DNA from: Combretum micranthum | Taxonomy: Eukaryota; Streptophyta; Magnoliopsida; Myrtales; Combretaceae | Direction of reading: 5' to 3' | Length of the DNA: 64,000 bases | Assembly: GCA_024138025.1 (NCBI GenBank) | Contig: JAMXBD010000025.1 | Location: 997,501 to 1,061,500, forward strand | In this document: piece by piece, positions 1 through 12,035 of the stretch | Layout: every line of letters begins with the position of its first letter | How positions within the stretch are numbered: the first letter of the stretch is position 1 | The notes under the pieces: model-generated | The model's input: the letters and a program-made list of their open reading frames with translations, nothing else | Told to the model about the DNA's origin: nothing | The model's database searches: none | Translations under genes and position numbers: made by a program

Positions 1-607
1 ATGCACCGAGTCATCATCAAACCCAGAAGCCTTTTTGGAACTAGTCACATACTAAATGATCGCTATAATGTTTGGAATTAGATTGGCCATCAGCAAAAAA
101 ATCAGTTGAATTCTTTGAAATATGCCTGATTAACTGTTTGTATGGTATTTAATTTAAAGAGTTTGAAGTTGCCAATTTGAATTTATTGTTCATTACCCGA
201 TAAAAACCTAAACATCTCTTCCTTAACTTGCTGTAATGATTATATTAATGGAGTAGCCTTTGTGGAACCTAAAAAGCATATTGAAGATAAGTTCGATAAA
301 TTGGATTAGAAATTCTTTAGTTAAGGCTGGGCCTTTGATTTGGTTCATCCTGTGATGAAGCAGTTGTTAAGCCATATTTGCATTGTTGGAGTGAATCTTG
401 AGCTCATGATAGGTAAAGGTGTGGTTAAGACGTGATTTTGGAAAAAGAAAAAAAAAATCCTTTTTTTTTTCAAATTTTTCACAATTTTTTTAACGTGTTT
501 TGATCCTCTTGCAGGTTGGTAAAATCATGTTTTGTTGTTTATGAGGTTCATAGTAGGCTTAATTGTTGTCCTAGCTCTCTCGTTCTTTGCTAGACTTGGC
601 ATGGGAC
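1..607. other. non-coding, nothing recognised
   Basis: AT-rich sequence with no supported ORF. It precedes a set of diverged tandem repeats and may be part of the same old retrotransposon debris. No domain, RNA gene or repeat boundary is visible. Confidence 0.4.
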
Positions 608-905
608 TACGAATAATTTTGTGTTACTTTGACACTGACCTTTTAGCATAGCCTACGAGTGGATTTGTGCTATTCTGCCACCCGAACTCTTCTAGTACTG
701 ATATGGTTCATTGCTACCATCTCGCTCTCCTCTACACTTGACACAGCCCCTACGAGTAATTCTGCATTGCTTTGGCATCCAATCTCTGCTAAACTTGTCA
801 CAGGCCCACGAGTAATCTTGTGTCACTCTAGCATCGACCTTTTGGCATGACCCATAAGTGAACTTGTGTTATTCTGATGCCCAACCTCTTCTAACTTTGA
901 TACGA
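608..905. repeat. diverged short tandem repeats (about 45-57 bp unit)
   Basis: A phrase of the form 'acgagtaattttgtg' followed by 'ttact/ctattctg' and 'gcat/ccacc' recurs near 608, 653, 751, 808 and 853. Spacings are about 45, 98, 57 and 45 bp. Copies differ by many substitutions, so the array is old. An ORF across it (659-850) has no recognisable content and is taken as chance. Confidence 0.55.
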
Positions 906-2039
906 TACATGTGTGATCTAAATTTTTACTCTGCATGTCCAAGTCTGATTGAAAATCTACTAAGTAATAGGCCTCAAGTCATTCTCATAAAAGATTTGAG
1001 GTTTCACTCCATTAACAAAGTATCACTACCCAGGTAGTTAGTGTTTACTTCGCCAATGGGAGTTTGTTTCACATTGGCATTCTGCCATCACGATAGATGC
1101 TTACTTTACCAATGAATGTTCACTCCACATTGCCATCGACACTTTGTTAGGACATATTCATTTCAATTGTGAGGCATCATTGTTTTGCCATCAATGATCG
1201 ACTCTATTAGTAAAGCATATCACGACGTTCGCAAGGATTCACTCTACCATTATTGTAGAGGCATTCTATAGTAATACACGCTTCACTTGATTGCCATGAA
1301 TACTTTAAGTGTTCTCGATGACACTACATGACATAGTACCTTTTAAGGTATGTAGAACTCATGTTTATTATTGTCAACTAAACATCTTATTAGCATGTGT
1401 GTATCAACTCCTCATCATAGCACGTTGTTCTCTTTGCATTAGAGGTACATTGCTTATGAGTACCAAGATAGGTCTGTCGCTTGAGCATGCTTCACACTCA
1501 AGTGCTATATCAAGCGATTGTTCCCAAAGATAGGTACATACTTCCTCTAGTAGTCTCATTCAAGAAAAACTCAGAAAGTTCAAGTATCAACTTCTTCTCC
1601 CTTAGTTGATGGAGCGTCATTACATGATAGGGCAACAACTCATACCAAGCTGTTATTTTTTTGACTGTGCATTTTGATAAGATGAAATGCTTGAGGTACT
1701 TTGTGCAACTAGATGAAGTTGTATAAGGAAAGGAATATTACTCCCATCACTTGTTCAAAGTTAGATGTCTTTATTAGGCATTTATGAGCGAGGTCGCTTC
1801 AACCTCAATCTCACGTGAAAGCGATATAATTGGTAAGCCTACTATGATTCTTTGATTTATCACAACTAAGATTGCTTTCATTCCATAGAAGGATTGTTGC
1901 AAGACTCAACATTTCTTATGTTGATTGGATATGTCTACTAAGCGAATAACAACTATCAGGACATGAGGTCTTCCGTCATTCATGGTTGAGGTCACTTTAA
2001 CCTTCACTCTGTTGTATGCTTAGGAGTAGATGCTTTTAC
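906..2039. other. non-coding repeat-like region
   Basis: No supported gene. Around 1040-1150 the phrase 'ttact(t/ttc)gccaatg...cacattg(g)cat' occurs twice in diverged form. This suggests that the reiterated structure seen on both sides continues here. From about 1790 the 'GGTCGCTTCGACC'-type motifs of the next array begin. Confidence 0.35.
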
Positions 2040-2800
2040 CGAGTAGTTATAGATACCATTAAATGATCGCTTCAATCACCATAGGGGAGGTCGCTTTGAC
2101 TTCAATACCATGAAATGAAGTTATAGCTGCCATGGGGTGATCACTTCGATCATCCATAGATGAGGTCGCTTCGACCTAGAATTTTGTGAAATGGCATTAT
2201 AGCTGCCAAGTTTACTATAGGGTCGCTTCGACTTGTCATAGCTGAGATCACTTTGATCTTATGAACAACGTAGTAGAAATGGGTACTGCATCCATTGTTT
2301 ACTCATAAGCAAACACTTTTATTGGACGATTGTGACTACCATGAAGTGATTGCTTCGATCAATGATAGATGAGGTTGCTTCGACCTCAATTATGCTAATG
2401 TTACGATTGCCAAGCTTACTGTAGAGTCGCTTTGACTCTTCATAGTTGAGATCTCTTCGATCCCATAAAGAATGTAGGAGAAATGGGTATTGCACCCTTC
2501 ACATGCTTAGGAGCATATACTTCTACCAAGTTATAGAGACTACCATGAAGTGACCTCTTCGATCAACCATGAATGAATGAGATCACTTTGACCTCAATTG
2601 TGTAAAAACAGTGTTACGGTTGCCAAGCTTATTGTGGAGTCGCTTTAACCCGTCACGGTTGAAATTACTTTGATCCCATAAAGAATGTAGGAGAAATGGT
2701 ATTGCACCCATCACATGCTCAGAAGCTGATGCTTCAACCAAGTGATAGCAACTACCATGAAGTGATCACTTTGATCAACCACGAATGAGTTTCTTTGTCA
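2040..2800. repeat. about four imperfect tandem units of ~205-212 bp built of small hairpins
   Basis: The phrase 'taccatgaagtga' starts at 2337, 2541 and 2753, giving spacings of 204 and 212 bp. A diverged unit starts near 2129. Each unit repeats the order: GATC-rich hairpin, 'gaggtcgcttcgacctc'-type hairpin, 'tgccaagctta', 'agtcgctttgact', 'gaatgtaggagaaatgg', 'gcacc'. Most hairpins have perfect short arms around a CTT or CTTC loop. No ORF runs through the array. It lies 3' (on the minus strand) of a gypsy gag relic and may be an untranslated part of that element. Confidence 0.7.
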
Positions 2801-3299
2801 TGCTTAGCAGAAGTGCTATAGATATTAATGCAAGTGAGTATAGAAGAAGATGGGTGGAAGGAAAAAAATTGCTTTCCCATTATCATTTGCTTTATTTCTC
2901 TTTCTTATTATAAGATAAGAGTAAGTAATAGGAAGCTTTTGCTTTTAGTACATATCTAATATCATCTAAACAAGAAATTGTATTCACTATTTGTGCCTTC
3001 ATCATCCATCATTTGTGCATAGTTGTCTTTGAGTTGAAGTTTGCCATTGCAAATCTTTTCATTAAAAATGCTTTACGGTATCCAACAATCTTTTGTTGGG
3101 TATCCCACTATCCTATAGAACATATAGAACTTTGCATCTCCTTTCTCTTGTGCAGTGGGTTCTCACTCAACCCTTAGCAATATGAGGAAACCATCCTTCA
3201 ACCATCTGTTAAGGACAACATGAACATTTTTCATTGCGTATGGGAAATGTGGAACTTCTTGAGTACTATTTCTTTTGGGTTTCTTCCTACCTTTGAAGC

Positions 3300-4500
3300 T
3301 CCCCTCTTGAGCAATGTTCACTAATGGCTGTTGCTTCTTATTTGGGTAAACCTTTGTTTGATAACTAAATTGTTTATGCTTCGCGCATTCTTAACCAACA
3401 TTGAGAAGGACTTAAGTGATAAATTCTTTAGGTGTACAACATATTGTGTGAACATATCCTGTATGCAGATTTTGACAAGTTTACTTTCATCACACATATC
3501 CTGGATATCCAAGGAGCATTCCCTAAAACGATCAACGTAATCCGTAACATCTTCCTTCGGGATTGTTTGATATGCCCCATGTCAGTCAACGTCACTCATT
3601 TTTGAGTTTCAAAGAATTTCTCAAGAAACATTCTATACATAGTCTCACATGAGTTAACGGAGCTGAGGGTGAGATTGACATACTAGGTGTATGTCTTCTC
3701 TATTAGTAACTTAGAGAATTCCTTCAACTTTAGGTCATCATTCAATCCATAGACCTCAATAGTCTTAATGAACTTAAGAAGATATTCCTCAGCATGACCC
3801 TATTTCTCATTGAATTTGATAAACTTTAGACTAATGTAGTCCTTAGGATAAGGTTTCCCTACAATCCTTTGTGGGTATGTAAGTGTCAGGTTGATGAAAC
3901 TAGTGGCAAATGCAATTTGCACTTGTCTCATGTACTTTTCGAGTCTTCCATCATCACATGTGACGCGAAAGCAGATGACGTATTAACTCCCACTTGAGGA
4001 GTCGGAGTATTGCTACGAGGTGCAGCTATGTCAGTTGTAATAGGCTACACATTACATATAGAGGAGGAGGATCCTCCATGATGGAACATTGCCCCTCTTC
4101 TAACAGCAGGCATGGGATCTCTTGTAGTTGGAGTTAGCGAAGGCTACAATGGCTCTTGCTGGTGTCCTTCTTCATTTTCAGTAATGGGAATAATAGTTTG
4201 CTTATGTCGACCATCATATTGGGTTTTGTGTCAAGTACCCTCTGGGATAGTATTAGCTAGCACAAATTCCAGCTACTTACATACCTAGTGTAGTCAAAGT
4301 TGTCCTTAGGAAGTCTTTCCAATGCAGTAATGATTCCGCTCATACCTGGTAGAAAGTACATGAAGACTTTCGAGAATTGGTTGAGAGCCTGGGTATTTTC
4401 CTACATAGTGCGTATCATGAGCACACTACCAACTGCAAGAGTTTGCATAACCAAAGGAGCGACATTGCCCTTAACTGTGTGAGTCTTCTCAATCACATCC
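3300..4500 (-). pseudogene. Ty3/gypsy retrotransposon gag relic
   Basis: Read on the minus strand from about 4230 down to 3321, the sequence translates to a plant gypsy gag with several stops and frame changes. The N-terminal part is Pro/Arg-rich. A 'GKPYP' segment follows, then an HAEEYLLKFIKT-type stretch, 'LKEFSKLL', and a conserved 'YVNLTL.S' region where family members read 'WY.NL'. After a frameshift comes 'ESKLVKICIQDMF.QY'. This is the Retrotrans_gag layout. Gag forms the particle that packages element RNA; here it cannot be made. No downstream protease or reverse transcriptase could be read, so the element is a fragment. Athila/Tat-type membership is possible but not proven. Confidence 0.7.
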
Positions 4501-4583
4501 AGATGATTTTTCTGATCTTAGGGGTTTACTTTCTGTTTAACTCTTTTATGTGGAGGTATCATTCTTCTCAAGAACTTACTCTT

Positions 4584-4602
4584 TCCCTAGTATAGTCGCC
4601 AA
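4584..4602 (-). other. probable primer binding site of the gypsy relic
   Basis: The minus strand reads TTGGCGACTATACTAGGGA, which has the TTGGCG...GGGGA form seen just after the 5' LTR in plant gypsy elements. It lies upstream of the gag relic in the same orientation. The adjacent plus-strand TG at 4607 would be the CA end of the LTR on the minus strand. The exact primer tRNA was not assigned. Confidence 0.45.
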
Positions 4603-4606
4603 ATAA

Positions 4607-6600
4607 TGTATGGTGGGGTTACTGTAACTGGCTGATCACATGCGATAGGCGTGGTGGTCAACCTAAGAGAAGTCCTAAATTGATGACACGTATGGTATAT
4701 CGCAGAGAGAGGTATAAGAGGAGGAATAAATAAATCTGGTTTCTTGAGTGAGCGGGTGTGATAGAAGATCAAATCAGATAGATTTGATTGTTCTTAACTC
4801 GTTCCTCATAAAATAAGTACTCTGATCTTTCTTGAAGATATTTCAACAGAGTTCGATGTTGTTCTCGATCTTATCAATATGCAAAATTTTGACTTGAATG
4901 AGAAAAGCAGTCTCCTATTTACATATGTTGGAAGCTAATCTAGTCTTTGGATCATTCCTAAAGATCCAAGAGATGAGATTGAAGTCTTTTTTTTCCTTTA
5001 GTAATTGGATGAGCTTGCAAATGGGCTTGGAAAGAGTTTAAGGGTGTTTATAATATAAAAGAAACCCATTATTTATTTAAAATACCCTTTTTTCAATATA
5101 AAAGTGCTTAAAACTTATTTTAGTCAAATAAAGCCTAAATTAACCCGGAAAGATATTTTCAGATTCTATTTTCGTGCATGAGACAACCAAATTAGGCTGA
5201 GAGTGAAATGAATTGGTTCGATGATCCTTATTTTGAGCCTACCAAGCCAAATCTCCATTTAACAACCTTTATTGGACTCAGTCTTCTAAGTCCCATCACT
5301 AGTCCAGAAGAATGACCCGTGGCATTAATTGGGCCAAAAGGCCAATTACTAAATTGATCATCTACAATGTTTAATATAAAATTTGAGATAAATTAATAAA
5401 TAATTGAATTGTTTTCATTATTTAATTCTTGAACAGATATGTGGATCTGGCTTTTGCTTCTTCTAGAATGTCTTCTAGACTATATCAAGTTTTAGATAAG
5501 GTATGTAGTGATGTGCTTGTTGTTTGTTAGGATAGGCATTCCTAATGAGTTAAAACTTAAAGACAATCTAATTAATGAGTGTTGCTTGTGCTTGCATCGT
5601 TTAATCTGGTCCGGGAAGCAATAATCTTGTTCGGAGCTGGGCATGACAGTTAAGCACTAACCTTCATATCATGATGCAATGACAATTACTATGATGCAAT
5701 GGCAATTTATAAGTGGCTCAGCGGGTAGTTGATGAGGTAAATAGTATTGGCGTAATGTTTGCTTAGGCTTAGGGTGAAGTAACATGGTTTAATTTACGTT
5801 TATGCGATCGATTGAATTCAACGATGTTATGGACTAAGATAAGTAAATCTTATAATAGCTGTGATCCCTAGATGAGGTTATTTTCTCTTTCTTGGTGATA
5901 TATAGAAGATATAAGCATATGAACTGCTTATATCAACCCCTGAGTATCTGCTTATATCAACCCCTGAGTAGCTACTATTACTCAGGACCCCCAGGTTCCT
6001 AGAGATTGCTCTAGAGTGGGAGTGCTCTGGCGTTGACTTGTTTACTTTAATTTAAAAAAATAAATTGTTATTGCTACATTGCACTAGTTTAAGTTTGTGT
6101 GTTATCTTGTGTATGTTTGTGTTATTGTCATACTGGGCTTCAACTTATTATTCTCTCTTTATAGGTGTTTATTGGATGTTGATCACAATGATGTTGATGA
6201 TGATTTGGTGATGATGATGGTAGTGATGTTGATGATGACGTTGTCTTAGGTATGGGATGAAGCGAAAATAGTTGTTAAGTGAAATAGGGTCAACGGATTA
6301 TTTGTTTGTTTAAAGAGCTTGATTTATCTTTTAAAGTTTGTATTTTTCTATAAGGGCCTTGTGAAGCCTATGTTTATAATAACCTTTGAAAGTTGTTTTC
6401 AAGAAAGTTGTTATACTCGTATGAGTGGAAGCTAGAAATGCTTTTATAAAGTTTGTTTTCCTTTTACAAATCCAATTATCTTCAGAATCTAATTAAACGA
6501 TTTTAGTAATTTAAAGCTGGCTAGCAATGTTTACGATAAGCAAATCCTATAAGGAATCTTGTGTGTGTAATACTTTAGGTATTATACGTAGCTGAGAGAT
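4607..6600 (-). repeat. LTR-like region of old retrotransposon(s)
   Basis: Non-coding sequence between the primer-site candidate and the LINE. It holds a direct 22-bp duplication at 5928-5971 ('gcttatatcaacccctgag' twice) and a GATGAT-rich tract at 6178-6243. A plus-strand LTR-like stretch (about 5600-6560) may be a separate insertion. The outer boundary and target duplication could not be found, so extent and number of elements are uncertain. Confidence 0.35.
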
Positions 6601-6647
6601 TTGGCATGCCTGAATTTTAAATAAAGGGCATGTAGAATCCTTACAAT

Positions 6648-8278
6648 TTTATCAGGCGTATTGGAGTACTGTTAAACCTTCTGTAACATCTGTAGTGCAA
6701 CATTATTTTCATATAGGTATGTTTTCATCTACTCTTAACCACATGGATCTTATCTTAATTCCTAAAGTTCAAAATCCCACTCATGTTACTCATTTTCGTC
6801 CTATTAGTCTTTGCAACAACCTATACAATATTGTGTCAAAAATGGTCAATCGTTTTAAATTATATCTTGATGGCTTTATCTTAGAAAACCAATGCATCTT
6901 TGTTTCAGGACGTTTGATTTAGGACAATATTGTGATTGCACATGAGACGTTTCATTTTTTGAAAAAACGAAGCATTAGCAGGAATTTTTCTTGTGCAATT
7001 AAAGTTGATATGAGTAAGGCATACAATGGGATTGAATGGGATTTTCTTAGGGCAATCTTGTGCAAAATGGGCTTTACCAATAAGTGGATGAATTGGGTCA
7101 TGAGGTGTGTAAGTAGTGTATCTTTTAGCATCATGGTGAATGTTAAAATAGTTGGGGATGTGACTTCTAGTAGAGGCATTACGCAAAGTGATCTTCTTTC
7201 ACCTTATTTGTTCATATTTACGGATGTCCTGTCTAAGGGACTAAGCCAAGCGATTGTTTCAATGCACTATGAGGTCTGTCTCTTTCTAATCGCGATCCTG
7301 TGTTAACTCACCTTTTATTTGCAGATGATTCATTGTTTTTTCTTAAGGCTAAAAGAGACAATATAATTGTGTTGAAATGAATTCTAGAAGAATACTGTGA
7401 AGCCTTAGGATAAGCTATTAATTTAAATAAGTCAACGATTTTCTTTAGTAAGAATACTCCTAATGACAGAAGAAGGGAGATTGGGAGATGTTTGAATATT
7501 TCTTGCACATATGATCTTGGTAAATACCTGGGGCTTCTTATTGGCTAGGGGAAGTCTAAGTGTGAGCTCTTAATTTTGTCAAGGAAAAAATAGACCGGAA
7601 ACTTCAAGGTTGGAAGCAATCTTTGTTAATAGAGGTTAGATATGAGATTTTGATTAAATCAGTAGCATTTGCTATCCCAACATACTCTATGGGTTTATCC
7701 AAGTTTCCAATGAAACGAAGCAATTAGGTGAACTCACTAATGGTGGAACCAACGTAAAGGTGAAGGGAGAATTCATTGGGGTTTCATGGAAAAAACTCAC
7801 CATAGCTAAGGATACAGCAGGTATGGGGTTTAAAGATTTACATTTGTTTAACATAAGTCCTTCGCCCAAATTAGCATTGAGACTCCAACAGAATCCTGAG
7901 GCTCTTTCGTCGAGAGTGCTAAAAGGTTTGTATTTTCTGGAGGTGGATTTTGATTTTGCAGGAAAGGGAAGTAAAGCATCATGAGGGTGGAACAGTCTAT
8001 TAGTGAGGAGAGATGCTTTGTGGCAAGTGAGGAGTAGAAGGCAGGCGTTTGTAGCTCGAGATGAATGGATTCCTGATCTAAATGGTGTACTAAGTCAAGT
8101 TGATGGGATGGATCCCAATTTGAAGGTTTGTGAACTTATTGATCTGGATAGTAATTGTTGGAATCTTTCAAGGATTAGCTGTTGCCTTAATGAGAGTGAG
8201 AAAAAAGCTATTCATAAATTTTATCTCACTTTAGTTGGCGGAGGAGGATCGTCTTTTGTAGCCCTTCATGAGACATGA
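6648..8278 (+). pseudogene. LINE reverse transcriptase (ORF2 part), broken
   Basis: The reading begins with 'FYQAYW', then 'LILIPKVQNP....FRPISLCN' and 'YNIVSKMVNRFK', the fingers region of plant L1 reverse transcriptase. It continues through 'VDMSKAY', which carries the first catalytic Asp, and 'SRGITQSDLLSPYLF'. The FADD catalytic box is at about 7315-7329 ('HLLFADDSLFF'). The thumb-like 'KYLGL' and 'GWKQSLL' segments follow. Stops occur at 6920, 7304 and later, with frameshifts near 7300 and 7560-7740. An open stretch at 8003-8278 corresponds to the poorly conserved linker before the zf-RVT. The enzyme would copy element RNA by target-primed reverse transcription; this copy cannot. Confidence 0.85.
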
Positions 8279-8302
8279 CTCTTGTTATGTTAAATTTGTT
8301 TA

Positions 8303-8312
8303 TCATTTTCTA
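8303..8312. repeat. MULE target-site duplication, left copy
   Basis: TCATTTTCTA directly abuts the left terminal inverted repeat. An identical 10-mer lies at 14674-14683 directly after the right one. MULEs usually duplicate 8-11 bp, most often 9. Confidence 0.9.
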
Positions 8313-8422
8313 GGTTTTTGACCGAAAATGGGTTCCCATGTTCGCATTTGTCCCGAAATGGGACGTTGAGGGAAAATATTCCCAGAAGGGGTCGATGGAG
8401 GCGCTGTCGGAGACAGCGCCTT
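8313..8422 (+). repeat. MULE left terminal inverted repeat
   Basis: It starts GGTTTTTG, followed by CGAAAATGGG and TTGTCCCGAAATGGGAC, and continues to the first GC-rich hairpin at 8400-8420. It pairs with 14576-14673 reversed. The left copy has an extra block of about 13-15 bp near 8333-8347. The GTCCC-GAAAT-GGGAC core is itself a small hairpin. Confidence 0.85.
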
Positions 8423-8553
8423 GGGGCTAAGGAGAAGGCGCCGTTCAGAACGGCGCCTTTGGGGAGGCCGGCGCGCGCGTTTGGGTAAGGGTATAGGCGT
8501 CGTTCGAAACGGCTCCTTTGGGCAAAGGTATAGACGCCGTTATAAACGACGCC
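8399..8553 (+). repeat. left subterminal array of four 21-bp hairpins
   Basis: Four palindromes with 9-nt arms and a 3-nt loop lie at 8400-8420, 8437-8457, 8496-8516 and 8533-8553. The first pairs GGCGCTGTC with GACAGCGCC and the second GGCGCCGTT with AACGGCGCC, both perfectly. In the second, flanking AA/TT extend the arms to 11 bp. The third and fourth each have about two mismatches. The same two hairpin types recur at the right end. A role in transposase binding or silencing is inference. Confidence 0.85.
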
Positions 8554-9225
8554 TTTAACCTTTATAATCCTCCAGATTCACTTTGCAGCCCCCATTTCTC
8601 CCTTTCTCCCTTCCTCTCTTCCTCTCTTCCTCTCTTCACTCCTCCGCCGGTCAGCCTCAATTCCTCTACCAAATCTCCATTTCCGGCCGATTTTTGCGCG
8701 GATTAAGCTCTCCAATCTCAGGTAAGTTCATCGTTTATCAATGTAGTATAATTTTTTCACAATTTCGGTGTTAAAATCATGAAAAATCAACTTGTATGTG
8801 GTTGTAAAATTTTGTCAGATCTGGATGTTTTAGCGAATGATTCTGAGTTATGAAGTGTTGTAGGAGTAGTATATAGTGTATATGTGAAATTTGTGAAATT
8901 GCATTGGCTGATCTAGGGAGTTTTCATGGAGAATTTTTTCATGCATATAAGGTGTTCGATGAAATGCTTCAATAGCTTAAGTTGAGGATTATGATGTTTA
9001 TATGAACATGAGTGATAAGAAATGTGATTATACGTGAGTTTGTTTGTTTTGAGTGAATGATGTAGATCGGTAAAGTGGTGTAGGAGTAGTGATGGGAAGT
9101 GGTTTTGAAGTGTGAAGTGGTGTAGAAGATATCGGTTTGTGACTCATGTTGCTGAATTAAAATATGAGTGAATGCTGTTTGAAGTGTTGTGTTAACATTT
9201 TAGTTTGCTGTGGATAGGTTTTGGA
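8554..9225 (+). promoter_or_regulatory. MULE transposase promoter, CT-rich leader and leader intron
   Basis: A TATA-like 'tttataat' sits at 8561-8568. It is followed by a pyrimidine-rich leader (about 8595-8645, repeated CTCTTC) typical of plant 5' UTRs. A good donor (CAG|GTAAGT, intron from 8722) and an acceptor (GGATAG at 9217) frame an AT-rich intron of about 496 bp. The transposase ATG lies 8 bases after the acceptor. Splice sites are by eye only. Confidence 0.55.
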
Positions 9226-11936
9226 ATGGCTAATTATGTAAGGTTCATTGTTTATGCTCATGGCAACATAGTGGATGGAAATTTTGGGCCACAATATGAC
9301 AGGCCGCCCATCGGGAAGGTGAAGGTTAGGGTGAATGCCAACTTCGAAAATTTTAAGGCAATCATTTGTGGCAAGATAGGTGTGGATTGTAATCATAGTG
9401 ATGTGGAGATAATACACAGACACGCACATTATATGAGTCATGGGGTTGTGTATATGTTGATGCCAATTGCAGATGATGACAGTTTTGAGGATCTGATTTC
9501 GCTTGCTGTTGAGTTGGGTGCTAGGCTAATTCAGGAAATATTTGTGAAAATCACTGATCGAGCTGTGACTCATGAAAATGTAGCTCATGCTCCATATGAG
9601 TTGAATGAACAACATGGTGACATGTTTGGTGGGCAGCAGTTTCAATTGCAGCTTGGTTCGTCTTCGAATATTTGCTCACAAAATGAAGGAGCTGTGCCAG
9701 CTTCGCCCATGCATTGTGAACAATATGAACCCATGCCATTTGATGAGACACTGTCAGAATTTGAGAATAGAGTAGCACAGGAAGTGGCACCAGTGTTTGC
9801 TACCGGGATAGAAGATGATCACTCTGATGGTGGTTTTAATGTGGATGAACATGGGGATACAATCGAAGATGAGGTAGACGAGGAGGATGAAAATACAGTA
9901 GGAGAAGAAGTTCAAAGGGAAAACGTTGCAGGTGTTGCTGGCCCACATAGTTCACTGCCATGAGATTCAATGTCAAGTCAGGCTTCGGTAAGAGACTCAA
10001 TTCCCTATTTCAATGTAGGTGGAGGCGGTGATGGCTATGTGACATTTGAAGATGAAATGGATGCTATGTCTGCAAATATTTGTGATAGCCAAGAATTAGT
10101 GAAGGGGATGATGTTCAAGACAAAAAATGATCTAATTGAGACTGTGAAAGCTGCTCACATTAGAACACACTGCAACTTCCGAGTTGATGAGTCTAAGAAA
10201 AATCTATGGATTGCTCATTGCAGTAAAAGTGATCAAGGTTGTCCGTGGCGGATACGAGCTTGTTTGAAAAAACTAGAAGGACTTTTTGTAATCACCAAGC
10301 TTGATGGTCCCCATTCTTGCACTAATCCGTTACTTGGACAGGACCATTCACAGATAGACTCGAATATCCTAGCTTGAGAGTTTATCAGTTTTGTCCGTAA
10401 AAATCTAGATTGCAAAGCAAAGGAGCTCGAGTCTCATTGTTTGGCGGTATATGGGTATATGGTTTCTCGTAGAAGGATTTGGGAAGGAAAGAAAAAAGCA
10501 ATTGCTATGGTTTATGGTGACTGGGTCAAATCTTACAATGAACTTCCAAAGCTTTTCAATGCAATCAAGTCAAGTAATCCGGGGTCGATAGTAGAGTGGG
10601 GGTGGACAAGATCACCTATACCCGAAGAGGCGCATTTTAAGTGTGTTTTCTGGAGTTTTGGTCCTTGCGTTAAGGCCTTTAAGCATTGCAGGCCTGTTAT
10701 TAGTGTTGATGGTACGTTTCTATACGGCAAATACAAGCATGTGTTGCTCGTGGCATGTGGTGTAGATGGAGACAATCACATCTTACCATTAGCGTTCTGT
10801 CTAGCTCCATCTGAGTCTAAAGAAGCATGGTCATGGTTTTTGAGGTAGTTGAAACGAGGGGTTATAGGACACAGGGGAGAAGAGATTGTATGCATCATCT
10901 CAGACAGGGGGGCTGGTATTATTGGGGCTGTTGCGGATGAATCAAATGGGTGGCAACCTCCCTTTGCGGTGCATCGATTTTTCGTATGGCATATTGCCAG
11001 CAATTTCAACAAAGTTTATAAGAATCAAAGGTGCAAAAACTTAGTGACATATGCTGCATTTCAGGCTCAGGCGAGAAAATTCGAGAAGTCTATGGAGCTT
11101 GTGAAGAATATTGATGAAGAAGCAGTAGAGTGGTTCAATCAAGTACAATCAAATGGAGATATGATCCTACCAAGGAGTCTTGGACACTAGCATTTGATGG
11201 ATGTTACCGTTTTGGGTACATGACTACAAACATGTCAGAAACATACAATTCTGTCATCAAGGGAGCTAGAGGATTACCTGTATGGGCTGGTGAAAAAAAT
11301 CTTTTACAACTGTGTCATGTATTGGGAAGAAAGACTGTCTGCAGCGAGGAATGCCATTATGAGCGGCGAGGTTTTCACAACTTATGCGAAGAAGAAGATA
11401 GATTTATGGGCTTCACGGGCTACTTCGCATCAAGTAACTCGATTTAATAGAGGTACTGGATTGTTCGAGGTACGTACGGGTACTCGACGGGAGAAAGGTC
11501 GCTTGAAGCGTGGTGGTAGAACACATAAGGTTGACTTTTCGCAACTTTCATGCACATGCAACAAATGGCAAATATACCGACTGCCATGTTCCCATGTAAT
11601 GGCAGCTGCAGGATTTGCTAATGTGGATTGGACTTCCTTTGTCGGCCCATGGTATAGGTGGACGAATGAAGTGCAATGTTATGAATCTCATTTCTATCCA
11701 ATTGGAGATGAACTCGATGGCCATCCCCAGCCAACTTCCCTTGCCTTATTCCTGATCCCGCGAGTGCAAGGGGAAAAGGAAAACCTAGGTCAAAGCGATA
11801 TACAATGGAAATGGATTGGAGAGAACGGCCCGATAGAGTAACCTGTGGCCTATGTAGACGGGATGGTCACAATAGGAGGAGTTGTCCAGACAGAGTAGGA
11901 CAAAGTTCGTCAAGGTTTGGTGATATCGTGGTTTGA
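9226..11936 (+). pseudogene. MuDR/MURA-type MULE transposase, inactivated
   Basis: The start is taken at ATG 9226 (MANYVRFIVYAHG), just after the leader intron. Order: an N-terminal PB1-like region; an acidic linker (about 9810-9920); the FAR1/MuDR DNA-binding domain (about 10080-10330, with 'HCSKSDQGCPWRI' and 'HSC'); then the DDE core. 'ISVDGTFLYGKYKHVLL' carries the first Asp (about 10700-10750), and 'CIISDRGAGI' the second. A SWIM zinc finger follows ('CTCNKWQIYRLPCSHVMAA', about 11551-11605), then a CCHC knuckle 'CGLCRRDGHNRRSC' (about 11842-11883). Three in-frame stops (9961, 10375, 10846) and frameshifts near 11170, 11280 and 11740 break it. In the 'HR.C..H' segment after the second Asp, the Cys has become Phe. 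The family cuts and pastes DNA at MULE ends; this copy cannot. Confidence 0.92.
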
Positions 11937-12035
11937 ATTTGTCGAATGTTTTTCATTTTCGATTATGTAGTTATCATATTTTAATCACATTTTCTCATTT
12001 CATGTAATCTCACTTCCTTCTTACATGCAGGGTAG

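Noticed and set aside
659..850. 63-aa ORF
   Set aside because: Lies across diverged tandem repeats and shows no domain; likely chance.
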